Below are positions 17,900 through 28,387 of a stretch of 64,000 nt of DNA, piece after piece. The notes under the pieces were generated by a model, which was not told the DNA's origin, made no database searches, and saw only the letters and a list, made by a program, of their open reading frames with translations. Location: positions 682,001-746,000 of the forward strand of contig CM016929.1 of the NCBI GenBank assembly GCA_006247105.1, given 5' to 3'. Position numbers and translations under genes: made by a program. Each line of letters starts with the position of its first letter. Position 1 is the stretch's first letter. The DNA comes from Giardia muris (taxonomy: Eukaryota; Fornicata; Diplomonadida; Hexamitidae).

Positions 17900-18352
17900 A
17901 TGGCCTCTGTCATATACCCACGCTATCTTGACTCAACGGCACGAATACGTATGGGCCGTCGTGTCGGGATCGAGGATGGAGTCCCAAGGCCGTCGGTTGC
18001 GGAGATCGTCGCCGCCATCAAGGAGTTGTACCCGGAAGATGGGGTTGAACAGGATGAGGGTCGATATCCAAGAGGCGCCGTTGAGGAGTTCGAGCTTGGA
18101 CGTATCAAGGTTTCCAAGGAGCTCATCAAGAGGATGGGTGGGAAGGTCCCATTTCTTCGTAGTTTACGAGTCTCGATCCTTGATGCTCGTGAGAAGCTAA
18201 TTAGTCTTGCAAGTGAGGCGCAAGAGAAGGCTTCCTCAGCCGTGGAGGGGCAATCGGAGGCTAGTTCCGGAGCCCAAGGCCGAGCGCAACAACCTCAACG
18301 TCCAAAGACGCGTGGTGACGTCAAATCGCATCGCCACCGTCATCGGCACTAG
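17900..18352 (+). CDS. SRP19: Signal recognition particle 19 kDa protein (SRP19)
   Basis: 150 residues. The N-terminal half matches SRP19: VIYPRYLDSTARIRMGRRVG, then a conserved 'P..EI..A...L' helix (PSVAEIVAAIKELYPEDG), a YPRG element and a lysine/arginine-rich segment that contacts SRP RNA helices 6 and 8. SRP19 orders the RNA so SRP54 can bind, for co-translational targeting to the ER. The C-terminus is a low-complexity Gln/Ser tail ending in alternating His-Arg. The start follows the A-rich stretch AGATTAA. The bZIP-like gene starts nine bases downstream on the same strand. Confidence 0.9.
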   Translation: MASVIYPRYLDSTARIRMGRRVGIEDGVPRPSVAEIVAAIKELYPEDGVEQDEGRYPRGAVEEFELGRIKVSKELIKRMGGKVPFLRSLRVSILDAREKLISLASEAQEKASSAVEGQSEASSGAQGRAQQPQRPKTRGDVKSHRHRHRH

Positions 18353-18361
18353 CGAGCGTAA

Positions 18362-19312
18362 ATGGATTTCGGGTTCCTTCCAGACATGGGCGATTTACCG
18401 TTCGATCAAGAGCCTTATGGGGAGGAGGTCTTGACGTCCTCGGTCCCCACGACAGAGACGAAGGATAAACGGAATCGCGAACGGTTAGCCTCCCAGCGGT
18501 ACCGGGAGAAGCAGCGTGCCGCTAAGGCCAGGAACGAGGTGACCCTGGCACGACTATCCGAGCAGAATGCGCAATTGCAGGCTGAGAACGCTCTTCTTCG
18601 TAATCAGGTTCAAGGTATTTTCAGGGAGCTAATATACTCGATCGATAGCTTACGAACAGCAGTCCTTGGCGCCTCTGGGGAGAAGGCTGCAGACTTGAAT
18701 TACGTCTATTCCGAGTCCCCACAAGCGCTTGCAAGCTATACCCTTCCACATACCAGTTACGATGTTATCCCCACTCATAGCCCCACAACGACTATTGATA
18801 GCCCGGCTAGCACAGGGCATCAAGCGTATAGCATCCTTCTGCTCTTTCTTCTCTTTGTCATTCCCTCAACCCTGTTTCCATACTTACAAGGTGGTCGTAA
18901 TTGGTCTCGAACCCCGATGGTCGAAAGCCTCACCAACGTTTACTCCAACGATCTATTGACTCCACCAACGGGAACGGCAGCAACGGCAACGGGCACCAGA
19001 CCTGGGGAATACGGATACACCATCAGTTCCAGTCACATGGTTTCCGATACTTGCGACGATAAAGGCCTCCTAGCCCCCTTGACAACGGTCCCCTTGTTAG
19101 GCCTCAAGACGGACATGACTGAGCGCGCCTTATGTACGGAGCTGTCAGTAAGCGACAAGATCCACGTCGATGTCGCACGTAAGATCTGCGAGGAAGTTAA
19201 TGCCAGTGATCCCGCCGCTGTGGATACTCTTGCCCTCATCATCCGCGCACAGTTACAGGCGACATGCTCCAAAGAGGAGGGGATGAGCGTCACATTACGA
19301 AAGACTGACTGA
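18362..19312 (+). CDS. bZIP-like protein with a transmembrane segment
   Basis: 316 residues. After an acidic N-terminus (1-30), residues 34-57 form a basic region (KDKRNRERLASQRYREKQRA) resembling bZIP DNA-contact helices (compare the NTAASARFR-type pattern). A coiled coil with leucines at 65, 72 and 79 follows in heptad spacing, in register with the basic region. In that alignment the usually invariant Asn is Glu40, although Asn38 is two residues away. A hydrophobic stretch at about 156-175 (SILLLFLLFVIPSTLFPYL) looks like a single membrane span, followed by ~140 residues with several cysteines. There is no signal peptide, so the bZIP part should face the cytoplasm. The layout recalls ATF6/CREB3-type factors released by proteolysis. 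An unrelated coiled-coil membrane protein is possible. Confidence 0.65.
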   Translation: MDFGFLPDMGDLPFDQEPYGEEVLTSSVPTTETKDKRNRERLASQRYREKQRAAKARNEVTLARLSEQNAQLQAENALLRNQVQGIFRELIYSIDSLRTAVLGASGEKAADLNYVYSESPQALASYTLPHTSYDVIPTHSPTTTIDSPASTGHQAYSILLLFLLFVIPSTLFPYLQGGRNWSRTPMVESLTNVYSNDLLTPPTGTAATATGTRPGEYGYTISSSHMVSDTCDDKGLLAPLTTVPLLGLKTDMTERALCTELSVSDKIHVDVARKICEEVNASDPAAVDTLALIIRAQLQATCSKEEGMSVTLRKTD

Positions 19313-19330
19313 AAGGAACTGACTAACTGA

Positions 19331-22300
19331 CTAGCATAGTGAGAGTCTTCGCGTTCGAGTCTGGGATGGCGTCAGTAGCTGTTGGAAATGCACCATGACG
19401 TTCTGGTTGAAGGCGGCGATTCGTTGTAGCCGTTGTAACCGCCCTGTCAACCAAACGAGGATAACAACCATGACGGTCCAAACAAGGACTATCACGAACA
19501 ATATCCCGAAGGTCGTCCCCACGGTCTGTTGCATGCTCTCCCGGATCTCCTGGGTTATGTTTTGGGTTAGGAGGCTCAAGTACCGTATCCGAGGGAGTAT
19601 GAGGATAGCATCGTCGGTACTCTTCGGAGGAGAGGTCAAGGCTGTGAAATAACGTTCTAGCTGGTTATAGGTGACACTGATGGCTTGTCCTTGGGTCATC
19701 ACTAGAGTCTGGTATTGCAGAAGACTATCAACGTACTGATAGGTCCCTTCGTTTATGTGGAGGGCCAATAAGGTCGGCAATACTATTTCCGCGTGGGGCC
19801 AATTGGCCATGAAGTAGGTACGGAAGTCCGCATGCCACGGGTTAATGGTTTCGGACTGCGCAAAGCTCAGGTCTGTCTCTGCCAAGGCACCACTGAAGGA
19901 CGTGTTTAGGCGGACATAGGGGCTTCCGTATTGCAGAAGATAATGTGTCCCATACGTGAGGCCCTCCATTGTGAGACGAATCGCCCCAAAGAACTGTCTG
20001 AAGCGGTACTCGAACACGGTTTGTCTCGCGGACTTACTTAAGGCGTCGAGCTTCTCCATAAGGCCGAACTTGTCCTGGTAGGGGTATGAAAAGTCGACAG
20101 ACTGGATCTTACCGGTCATATCGGCATGTTCCGATAAACGTACCGCGATAAGGTGGTACAAGAGATCTATCAAGAAGGAGAGGTTGTAGGAGTGAAAGAT
20201 GAGGCCATAGAGTCTAGCATAGACGTGTAATAACCCGACCGCGGCGCCGAGGAAAATCAGTCCCAACAGAGCGATTGAAATGGGGATGACGATATAAGAC
20301 AAGACCTCTCCGCTGAAGAAGGGTCGAAACCCGGTGATGGAGAGCTGGCGTGGCCAGCGTCGAAAGAGCGGTGCATATTGCTTTTGGATCCCCTGAAGGT
20401 CCCTTCTGGTCCTGGGTTGCGGATGGACGTTTCTGATCAGCCTTCCACAATACTCTAGGTGAGTACCAAGCTGAAGGGTTGAGACCTCCTTCGGGTCGGG
20501 CTGGGACGGGGTGCAAAAGCCGTTAACCGCCTGAGTATACGCTAAGTAGATGGAATTGGTCGAGATGAGCGTCACAAACCCAAGCGATGCCATGAAGACC
20601 GTCGATAACAGGATTGCAAGCACGGTCGAGAAGTTGTAGCGCGTGGTGTGGTAATGCTGGATGTTGGTGAAGAGCTTGCCTAGACTGTCGTGATATCGGG
20701 TGAAGGCGCGGTTCATCAGGAAGGTAACATCGCGGAGATCGGTATGGAGCTCCCAAGCCTCTTTGGAAAGGCCAAGAGGTATTCCTGAAGTGCTGGTCGC
20801 GTTGTACCGGATCTTCGCCTCACCAAGCATATGCCAGACGATAAGAATTGTGAGTGAAAGCTCCTCCATGTACTGGTAGTACGCTTGAATAATCTCCTCG
20901 GCCTCATCATTGACCATTTGAATGCCATGTAACTGGTGTCTCGTGTTGAAGGCAAAAGGATGATCATAAAGAGACTTTTCGGCCCGAATAAACTCCGAAA
21001 AGTGAAGCTTTGGCATATAGAAGCAGGTTTGGGGGAGGGTTTCAAGCATCCCCGACTCAAAGATAGTGCAGTCATATATCCCACAGTTCTCTTGGCTAAG
21101 CCTGGAGAGTTCCTTTGAATCAAAGTAGAGGCGTTGCAATTTCTTTGGTGTCGAGCGCCCATAATATCTCAAAGCCGTTAGGGACGGATAGAAGATCTCA
21201 TCTAAGAACTGTTGGTCATCCCCCTTCAGAACTGTCCCATCTGAGTACGTGATCGTCCTCAACACCAGGGAACGATATAGCTGGGTCCGATACGTGTAAT
21301 GCTGCGTGCTGAGGAGATACGCGTTCTTGAGGGTGTCGAACTCGTCATGAAGGAGGCTGGGAGTCATCATCATTGTGATATAGACGTATAATAGGAGTAA
21401 GGCGCAGGTTCCGAAAAGAGAGGCCCCAAGGGCCTTGAAGAGATAGGAGAAGCGGCGAACTCGACGCGTCTCAAGGACGGAGTTCTCCCCACGCGCATAG
21501 GTATGGTAATGGAACCCCCAGATCGTGTAGAACCCGAGGAAAAAGAAGAGGGGAAGGAAGATGCAGGCGAAAATCATGCCCGAGACCCAAACCATGATGT
21601 TGTATGCATCTGCAAGGCCGTAACCCATGGTTAAAAGGCCTGGGGGCTCGAGAAGCATATGGGACCGCAAGTCGTCAACGAAAAGGAGCTGAAGAGCCCG
21701 TTTGACGCTCTTCCCATTGGACGGGAGTAATTCCTTGTCAGGAGAGATGAAAACTGACTCGAACTCGTGGCTAGTAAGATTTAGAAACTCGTCAACGTAA
21801 TGTCTGAAGAGAGCGCTCTGCAAGATACGGTTGGCCATATCCACGAGTGCCTTCTGAACGTCAGGAGAGTTTTGAGCCTTTAGATAATCAGCCTCCGGAT
21901 CTGTGAAGAGAACGGTACCATCCAGGTCGATATTGATGTCATTCCCGTAAATTAAATTATCTTGTGTCACGTTGTAAAGGAGGACGGCGGCCCCGTTGTT
22001 CTCTTTGGCCTGGGTGATCGTGTGCAGGTTCAGAATGGTATTTGCAACGCCAGTGTAATACGCACACATGTCAAAAGCGGAAACCGCGTCTCGATTGAAG
22101 TCTGCATTGATGATCCGCTCGTTATATTGGAGGTTATGGCCGGAAGGGTTATCTCCCTCCTCTGCGGCCGTTATTGAAGCCGTCCTGACGCTGAACAATA
22201 CAATTACCGGCCAAAGAGAAATCTTAACGACGGAGACAACGAAATAGAAGAGCCGGATAATCACGAAGACAAACGCATGCAGAATGTTAGCGGCATCCAC

Positions 22301-25300
22301 GAAGACATGGGAGTACTCCGCTGCAGGAGCCGAGTAGATGGTTGTCGTACGGAGGTCCGACAGGACGTTACGGAAGGTCCCATATAGGATGTACTGATAA
22401 GAGCCATCGTACCTCTTTTGTAGCTCCTCGAAAGAGCCTGCCAGGCGGACGTTCCAAAGCCCATCATATAGATAATCGAGCATCTCCTGACACATTCGGA
22501 CCAGACGCGTGAGGGAGGTGTAGGCGGTTATCCCATTCGTCCTAAGCACCAATCCGAACGTTGAGAGACCACAGACGTGGATGGTCATGATGACCGTCAA
22601 GATGAAGAGCGCCACGAGGCACATGTAGAGCTTCCATGGGCTAATTGTGTCCAGCCAGCGCTCCAGCCGCTGGTACCGCCACTGGAGCCTATAGATCTCG
22701 TTGAGAAGCTCCGGCGGTGGAATTACGCGCTCGAGCTTATAAAAGGCGTACTCCTCAAGCCGGACGGAGATCCCATAGAGAAGCGCGTGCTGTCTGGCTG
22801 GGTACGAGAGGAGAGGCCCCCAGAAGCACGACCGGATGTACCAGGACTGCAAGCAGCCAACGTGTGGGACGGCGTTGCGATAGAGCATGTTCATCTGCTT
22901 CAGACGCTCGCAGACGTCGTCGGCGTTGACGACCACCCTCGTGGACGGGGCCTTGGCCTGATACTTCCTTTGGACGCCGAGCATCTCCTGAAGCCTCCGC
23001 ATCTGATCATACCTTTGAGCCCTTCGGAGACGCCTTTCATGCCATGCCCTGGTGAAGAGGAAAGGGTGTATGCGAGATGGAACCCCAACCTCAATGGCTT
23101 GGAATAGGATGGTGTCTATATCGATCGCGCCAACGTCCTCAGATGGAGATGGAAGAATCGATTCTCGTGGGTATCTAGGGGGTGGTATCCCTTCTGTTAG
23201 GGCCGAATGGGAACAAGGAGAAGGAAGTACTTGTGAGTTATCAAGTCTTCCACTTGGATAATAGGAATTAAGATGGTCTGATGAGTCAGCAGCACTCATA
23301 TCAAGCAGGGCGCCCCGTAAGGTCTCGGGAGGGATAGGGGCATTGGTAGAAGAAATCGATTGATTCGCCTCTTCATACAACGTTCTCGCAAGCTTACTGA
23401 CGGCCATATCGAAGTATCTCGATATGTAATCCTGTGCGAAGTGACACGAGAGACGAATCAGGCCGACAAGATCGGCGTAGGTGAGCTTACGGTAATGGCT
23501 AAGAAGGACGTGCATCGTCCGCACAAGAGTTTGGAACTGGAGTGTTCGAAGGACTGCCAACAAGGCTGCAAGACAGGAGATGTAGAGTATGGCACGGACG
23601 GTCCCTTCAAATCGGAATAGGTACTGACTAAACACCTTCGAGAGCGCTAAGGAGTAGGCTGTCAGACGTGGGATGAGCTTCTCCGTCCCTTGATAAAAGG
23701 AGTGATAGTAGGGGGCGATTGGCAGGCCTTGTTCATTGAGCCGGATCCGATAGCGATTATCTTGGAGAATCCGCATACGGTTTGTGATGAGATACGTTGA
23801 AGCATCAAGAAAGTCGTCGAAGGATAGCTTGAGAGCGCGAGGTGGTAGAAGACAGGACGAGACATCAAAGAACGGAGCCTGCAGGAGGATGAACGGTGTG
23901 TATCGATTTAGCTCGCTGATGTACTTCCACTGCTCCTGAACTGTGCTGGAGAAGCCAAAGAAGATGTCAAGGAACCGCATCCCGGAGGAGAGGACGGGGG
24001 CGCTCCCACTCCCCTCGGAGAGAGAGTGGATGTAGAGGATGTTATTCAGGTCTGAGACGTTATTGAAGATGTGTTTAAGCGTGAAGACCGCATACGTATC
24101 AGAGAAGTATGTGTTGCTATTAGGCTCGCCCAGCGAGTCAGTTGCATCATCAGCCGGTTGCAATCCTGCTCCATCATGTATCGAGCGGAGGCCTAGGCTT
24201 TCCAAGTCCGCGAAAATCTGCGAAAGGTAGAGATCCTGAGAGAGGAGTATCTTCCGCGCCTTCGTCTGGCTTCGAACCTCTTGGTTCTCCTTCCAAAGCT
24301 CCAGGACATATTGCAGCCGTCTGAAGTGTCGGTCAAGAAACTCGATGACGACGAAGCCACGGACCCACTCTGGCCCCAAGAAGGTATAGCATAGATGATA
24401 GACCATCCCAAGAAACATGACGGTGGAGAGCCCAGAGAGGACAAGGTAGACTATGGTCCCTTGCCTGGATGCCGCTGTCCTGAAGATCCTGGGGATCTGG
24501 AAATGCTTATAAATAGTGTCGAAGGCTCTCGAAAATCTTTGGGAGAGGTTGGACTCCGAGCGTGAATAAACCTCCTCAAAGTCCTGAATGGACGACTCGG
24601 TCTCCTTGCTAGACTCATCATCGAATACGATGTGTTGGGTCTCGGTTGGTCCCATCATAAAGAGTTTGGCCTTTCTTTGGTCATCCTTGAATCGAAACTC
24701 CGAAGGATAGTCAAGAAGAGAAATATGAGTCGATTCCTGCGCCTGATCAGTATCCTGAAACTGGTGACGTGATAAGTGTTCTTCTTGATCAAGATCGAAC
24801 GTCCTTTGTCCTCTCCTCTGCTCTATTACGGCCGTGTGCGTCTCAGAAAGAGGATGACGTCTCCCTTGGGTCGTCCTAGAGGAACTACTATGTGCAGACG
24901 TAGTGGAAGAGAGATACCTTCGAGAAAGAGATGTGCATCGTGCTCCCCCGGCACCTCTGGCCCTAGACTCGCCATGTGACAATGACAGTGACGATTCCAA
25001 CTGCTCTTTTGTAAGCTCCGCACTCGCCTCCTTTGAGATCTCCTGCAAGGTGGTGTATTCTTGAACGGGCGGCTCATACTCCTCAGGGTTGATGTTCAAC
25101 GTGCGACACATCTTGTAGATCGTCGACGTCCGTCTAGAAAGGAAATTGAAGCGGGAGAGGAAACTCAAATACATGACCAGTACCGAATGGTCTTTGCTTG
25201 GAGAAGAGATCAGGCGATGAAAGTAGCTATCTATGACATCGAATTCCTGATGGAGGAGCTGAAGGGCTGGCATGACAAGGGTGTTGTCAATGGAAAGGAT

Positions 25301-28300
25301 CTGGCCCACTCCAATCGGATACGTGTAGTCGTAGCACATGTGCGGCTGTGCATCCTGCCAGCATGGAACCAGGTTCCCTAGGAAACCAATGAAGAGGTAA
25401 AACGCGTAGGAGATGTGCTCGAGGAACAAGACCTCGAGTGTCTTTTGGTCCTCCTGATCTAAGACCCGTGATCCATCTAGAGTCGTCGGTTCCATCATCC
25501 AAATGACGTCGACGATATCGGAAAGCGCAAGAAGGGTCGGGTAGCTCAACAATGCACGGGACATCCCGTAGACGCGTACGAGAAGAGGTGCCTTAACAGC
25601 CTGGCCTGCGGGACGATGCTCCAATAGGGCTTGATTTGTCCCAAGCTCAGCGATCGAATATCCTCGTAATGGGTGCTCGGAAGACTCACCTTCTTGAGAA
25701 CCCAGTGACCCGGCCCTCAGATTTGGGCTAACCTCGTGGTCGTTCTCAAAGAGACTGAGGAGGTTTTGCTCAAGAGAGCCGAGGGGCCCACGACTATGCG
25801 ATCGCGAGTCCCGATGGGTCGAGGTATTACTTGACCTATGAGATACTCCATGCGCCATCTGCGAACGGGTCCCACTAAGCGTGTCAGCAGGCGTCACATC
25901 CCAGCACTCCAACTGTATCATTCGACTATTTCGAACGTAATGGTAAATCAGGCGTGTGACTAGAGATGCTGGGGAGATATCATAGGAGACGGATGGGATG
26001 ACGTTCGGGGTATCAGGTAAGCTCCCCCACATGTATGGTTCGCCACTCCGGGCTAAATACTGCTTGTTCGTTATGTATCGCGAGGCACTCAGAAGCTCGT
26101 ACTCATGAGACCACTGTCCCAGATCGGAGGCGGTGCCATATTGAGGCGTCACATACGGATCCTGACCGTTATAGGTCGAGATCGTGACGAGAGTTCCCGC
26201 CTCATACCGACTGAACTGCATGGGCATGTAAGGGATCGTCTGCTTGACCGTTGCTGTCGTAACAAGAGGGTTAATGACGCGGGCGCTTGGCTTGAGGTTC
26301 TTTTCTGTCGAGGGCTCCATGTCTCGGGGCTCTATGCTCGTCCAGGTGACGAATGGGGCGAAGAGACTAAGCAGGATGGAGATGCGAGGCATCTCCGCGA
26401 ACAGAGTTGCGATACTAAAGACCTTCAGGTCGGTGTGGGCGAAGAGGGGTAGGAAGTGGTACCGTAGGTAGTGCTGGGCGGGCTGAAAGCGCCGCACGAG
26501 GAGAATAGTCTCCGATCCCGTCCCTTTTTCCGTTACCTCTTGCTCCCGGTAGACGATATGGTCGAACATACTCTCGAAGATATTAGCCATCACCAGATGG
26601 ATCCACGGGTCTGCGAGGTTATGCCAAGACAGGTCGATGTACGCCGTCAACTCTGCACTAGCTAGGAAGTGCGTCGGGGAGAGGGGTGTTTGGCCCTTAC
26701 AGACGTGGACTATCACCTGGGCGAACTCTGTGACAGAAGGACGGTTATGGGGAATCGTGTAAGAAAAGGTAAGAGCGGTCATCTTTTCGATCATCCGAAC
26801 GGAATATTGCCTCTCTTTTGAGTCTGTCCAATCGGGCACAAATATTTTATCTAGTCTAGCAAGTTGAAAGCATCCAGTATGGACAAGCATGTCGTGCAAC
26901 ACCTTCAAATCTGCTCGTGATTGGAGGCTAGCCTTCGCGAGGATGTAGACATAACCAACGAGTGCCAACTCGATGTCATGAATGCGGTCAAAGGCATGCT
27001 TCAGAAGTAGTTTGATGTATATTCGATCGGCCACGGTATCCATCCCATTGGTCCGTAGCTCAAAGAGACGAGCAAGCATAGGGCTATGCTGAGCGAGCAC
27101 TGAGAGGAGCCCACTGGGATACGTATCGCGGGGGAACAGCTCGATATCATAGTCCGGAAGGATCCGGTACGCTTTGGCACTCTTCTCATACTGGCGACTC
27201 CTATCAAGCCGTCTTCCCCCAAATAAGGAGATGAGTCCAAGAAGATAGATGGTCGGGTAATAGATGCACCAGTGGTAGAGGAAGATGTGCAGGGGCGGCA
27301 AGAGGAGAGCATATCCGAAGCGTTCGTTGAACTGTCGGGTTGCCACGCTTGGAGAGACGCTGGAGGCCTCGAAACGGTGGATGGGAACTCTATCGCGAAG
27401 GTTGGCGTTACGAGTGAGAGTACAAATTAGATGAAGGAAGTCACCAGTTCTTCGCCCAAGAAACAAGCCACCCTCGAGCGCACGGATGAAGGTTATCGAC
27501 CTACTGAAGCGTTCGAAGGCGCGGTAGAAGCGCGTGTACTGGTAGAATGAGAAGGAAACCCCGGAGACTATCGAGACTATGCTAAGAAGCAGGTACTTCC
27601 AGGGTGGGTCGTCCTCCCTCACCAGGAGGTTGGAGAGGAAGACGAGGATGAAGACCGAGGACAGGCAGCCTATCGAGACGATGCTGCTGACTAGAGAGAC
27701 AAAGAAGTCGGAAAGGACCAGCTTGTAAAGCAGGAGGAGGCTATGAGCCAGGGCTAGACTTCTCCAGGCACTAGGGAAGATATGGATGACGAGATTCCCA
27801 AGGGAGCAGAGCTTGATCAGCCCTATCAAGGGCTCCGGACGCACGATAGTGGACACGCTTAACGCATTTGTGTTGGCGATGTTAAAGCGCGCGATAACGT
27901 TGATATCGATGAGCTGCTTGGCTATCCAGACGCTGAGGATTAGGATTAAGAGCACGACACGGATTGCAAGGGGTTCCACTAGGGCAGTATGAGCCAGATA
28001 GCCCAGGAATCCAGCCAGGGGTATATCGGTGACGATAATGACGTTGATGGCCAGCCCGTACGAAAGCCAATATGCAAAGGAGTGTTGAAAGTATGTTCTG
28101 CTCCATTTTGCAGTGACCAGGTACGCCACGACGGCCGCAACGTACGATATTACGTGGACAGCCGCCAGCCAAAGGGAGATCGGCCCGTGGAACGCTAGGA
28201 CTCGAGCGAGCTTAAGAGGGACGGTGGTCCAGGCGTAGGAGGTGGACCCCGCCCGGGCCTCCGAAAGAAGCTGGAGGAGGAGGAAGGCGCATAAGGTGAA

Positions 28301-28387
28301 GAAGAGGGTTGAGATCGATATGTACAGAGACGTTATCCCACGCCAGCGACTGAAAAGGCGTGAGATGAAGAGGATTTGAGAAAACAT
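19331..28387 (-). CDS. Giant multi-pass membrane protein
   Basis: About 3018 residues from the ATG at 28385-28387 (MFSQILFISRLF). The frame stays open 57 bases further upstream without an ATG. Many strongly hydrophobic segments occur in clusters: about nine in the first 350 residues, and more around 1350, 1680, 1950, 2080, 2290, 2570, 2670 and near the C-terminus (GILFVIVLVWTVMVVILVWL). Long soluble stretches lie between them, including a charged low-complexity part (about 880-960 and 1150-1250). The alternation of membrane clusters with helical soluble regions recalls large protist membrane proteins such as the tiny-macrocyst (Tmc) type, but I see no diagnostic motif. It diverges from the giant gene at 28514 across 126 bases. 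Function unknown. Confidence 0.75.
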   Translation of the reverse strand: MFSQILFISRLFSRWRGITSLYISISTLFFTLCAFLLLQLLSEARAGSTSYAWTTVPLKLARVLAFHGPISLWLAAVHVISYVAAVVAYLVTAKWSRTYFQHSFAYWLSYGLAINVIIVTDIPLAGFLGYLAHTALVEPLAIRVVLLILILSVWIAKQLIDINVIARFNIANTNALSVSTIVRPEPLIGLIKLCSLGNLVIHIFPSAWRSLALAHSLLLLYKLVLSDFFVSLVSSIVSIGCLSSVFILVFLSNLLVREDDPPWKYLLLSIVSIVSGVSFSFYQYTRFYRAFERFSRSITFIRALEGGLFLGRRTGDFLHLICTLTRNANLRDRVPIHRFEASSVSPSVATRQFNERFGYALLLPPLHIFLYHWCIYYPTIYLLGLISLFGGRRLDRSRQYEKSAKAYRILPDYDIELFPRDTYPSGLLSVLAQHSPMLARLFELRTNGMDTVADRIYIKLLLKHAFDRIHDIELALVGYVYILAKASLQSRADLKVLHDMLVHTGCFQLARLDKIFVPDWTDSKERQYSVRMIEKMTALTFSYTIPHNRPSVTEFAQVIVHVCKGQTPLSPTHFLASAELTAYIDLSWHNLADPWIHLVMANIFESMFDHIVYREQEVTEKGTGSETILLVRRFQPAQHYLRYHFLPLFAHTDLKVFSIATLFAEMPRISILLSLFAPFVTWTSIEPRDMEPSTEKNLKPSARVINPLVTTATVKQTIPYMPMQFSRYEAGTLVTISTYNGQDPYVTPQYGTASDLGQWSHEYELLSASRYITNKQYLARSGEPYMWGSLPDTPNVIPSVSYDISPASLVTRLIYHYVRNSRMIQLECWDVTPADTLSGTRSQMAHGVSHRSSNTSTHRDSRSHSRGPLGSLEQNLLSLFENDHEVSPNLRAGSLGSQEGESSEHPLRGYSIAELGTNQALLEHRPAGQAVKAPLLVRVYGMSRALLSYPTLLALSDIVDVIWMMEPTTLDGSRVLDQEDQKTLEVLFLEHISYAFYLFIGFLGNLVPCWQDAQPHMCYDYTYPIGVGQILSIDNTLVMPALQLLHQEFDVIDSYFHRLISSPSKDHSVLVMYLSFLSRFNFLSRRTSTIYKMCRTLNINPEEYEPPVQEYTTLQEISKEASAELTKEQLESSLSLSHGESRARGAGGARCTSLSRRYLSSTTSAHSSSSRTTQGRRHPLSETHTAVIEQRRGQRTFDLDQEEHLSRHQFQDTDQAQESTHISLLDYPSEFRFKDDQRKAKLFMMGPTETQHIVFDDESSKETESSIQDFEEVYSRSESNLSQRFSRAFDTIYKHFQIPRIFRTAASRQGTIVYLVLSGLSTVMFLGMVYHLCYTFLGPEWVRGFVVIEFLDRHFRRLQYVLELWKENQEVRSQTKARKILLSQDLYLSQIFADLESLGLRSIHDGAGLQPADDATDSLGEPNSNTYFSDTYAVFTLKHIFNNVSDLNNILYIHSLSEGSGSAPVLSSGMRFLDIFFGFSSTVQEQWKYISELNRYTPFILLQAPFFDVSSCLLPPRALKLSFDDFLDASTYLITNRMRILQDNRYRIRLNEQGLPIAPYYHSFYQGTEKLIPRLTAYSLALSKVFSQYLFRFEGTVRAILYISCLAALLAVLRTLQFQTLVRTMHVLLSHYRKLTYADLVGLIRLSCHFAQDYISRYFDMAVSKLARTLYEEANQSISSTNAPIPPETLRGALLDMSAADSSDHLNSYYPSGRLDNSQVLPSPCSHSALTEGIPPPRYPRESILPSPSEDVGAIDIDTILFQAIEVGVPSRIHPFLFTRAWHERRLRRAQRYDQMRRLQEMLGVQRKYQAKAPSTRVVVNADDVCERLKQMNMLYRNAVPHVGCLQSWYIRSCFWGPLLSYPARQHALLYGISVRLEEYAFYKLERVIPPPELLNEIYRLQWRYQRLERWLDTISPWKLYMCLVALFILTVIMTIHVCGLSTFGLVLRTNGITAYTSLTRLVRMCQEMLDYLYDGLWNVRLAGSFEELQKRYDGSYQYILYGTFRNVLSDLRTTTIYSAPAAEYSHVFVDAANILHAFVFVIIRLFYFVVSVVKISLWPVIVLFSVRTASITAAEEGDNPSGHNLQYNERIINADFNRDAVSAFDMCAYYTGVANTILNLHTITQAKENNGAAVLLYNVTQDNLIYGNDINIDLDGTVLFTDPEADYLKAQNSPDVQKALVDMANRILQSALFRHYVDEFLNLTSHEFESVFISPDKELLPSNGKSVKRALQLLFVDDLRSHMLLEPPGLLTMGYGLADAYNIMVWVSGMIFACIFLPLFFFLGFYTIWGFHYHTYARGENSVLETRRVRRFSYLFKALGASLFGTCALLLLYVYITMMMTPSLLHDEFDTLKNAYLLSTQHYTYRTQLYRSLVLRTITYSDGTVLKGDDQQFLDEIFYPSLTALRYYGRSTPKKLQRLYFDSKELSRLSQENCGIYDCTIFESGMLETLPQTCFYMPKLHFSEFIRAEKSLYDHPFAFNTRHQLHGIQMVNDEAEEIIQAYYQYMEELSLTILIVWHMLGEAKIRYNATSTSGIPLGLSKEAWELHTDLRDVTFLMNRAFTRYHDSLGKLFTNIQHYHTTRYNFSTVLAILLSTVFMASLGFVTLISTNSIYLAYTQAVNGFCTPSQPDPKEVSTLQLGTHLEYCGRLIRNVHPQPRTRRDLQGIQKQYAPLFRRWPRQLSITGFRPFFSGEVLSYIVIPISIALLGLIFLGAAVGLLHVYARLYGLIFHSYNLSFLIDLLYHLIAVRLSEHADMTGKIQSVDFSYPYQDKFGLMEKLDALSKSARQTVFEYRFRQFFGAIRLTMEGLTYGTHYLLQYGSPYVRLNTSFSGALAETDLSFAQSETINPWHADFRTYFMANWPHAEIVLPTLLALHINEGTYQYVDSLLQYQTLVMTQGQAISVTYNQLERYFTALTSPPKSTDDAILILPRIRYLSLLTQNITQEIRESMQQTVGTTFGILFVIVLVWTVMVVILVWLTGRLQRLQRIAAFNQNVMVHFQQLLTPSQTRTRRLSLC

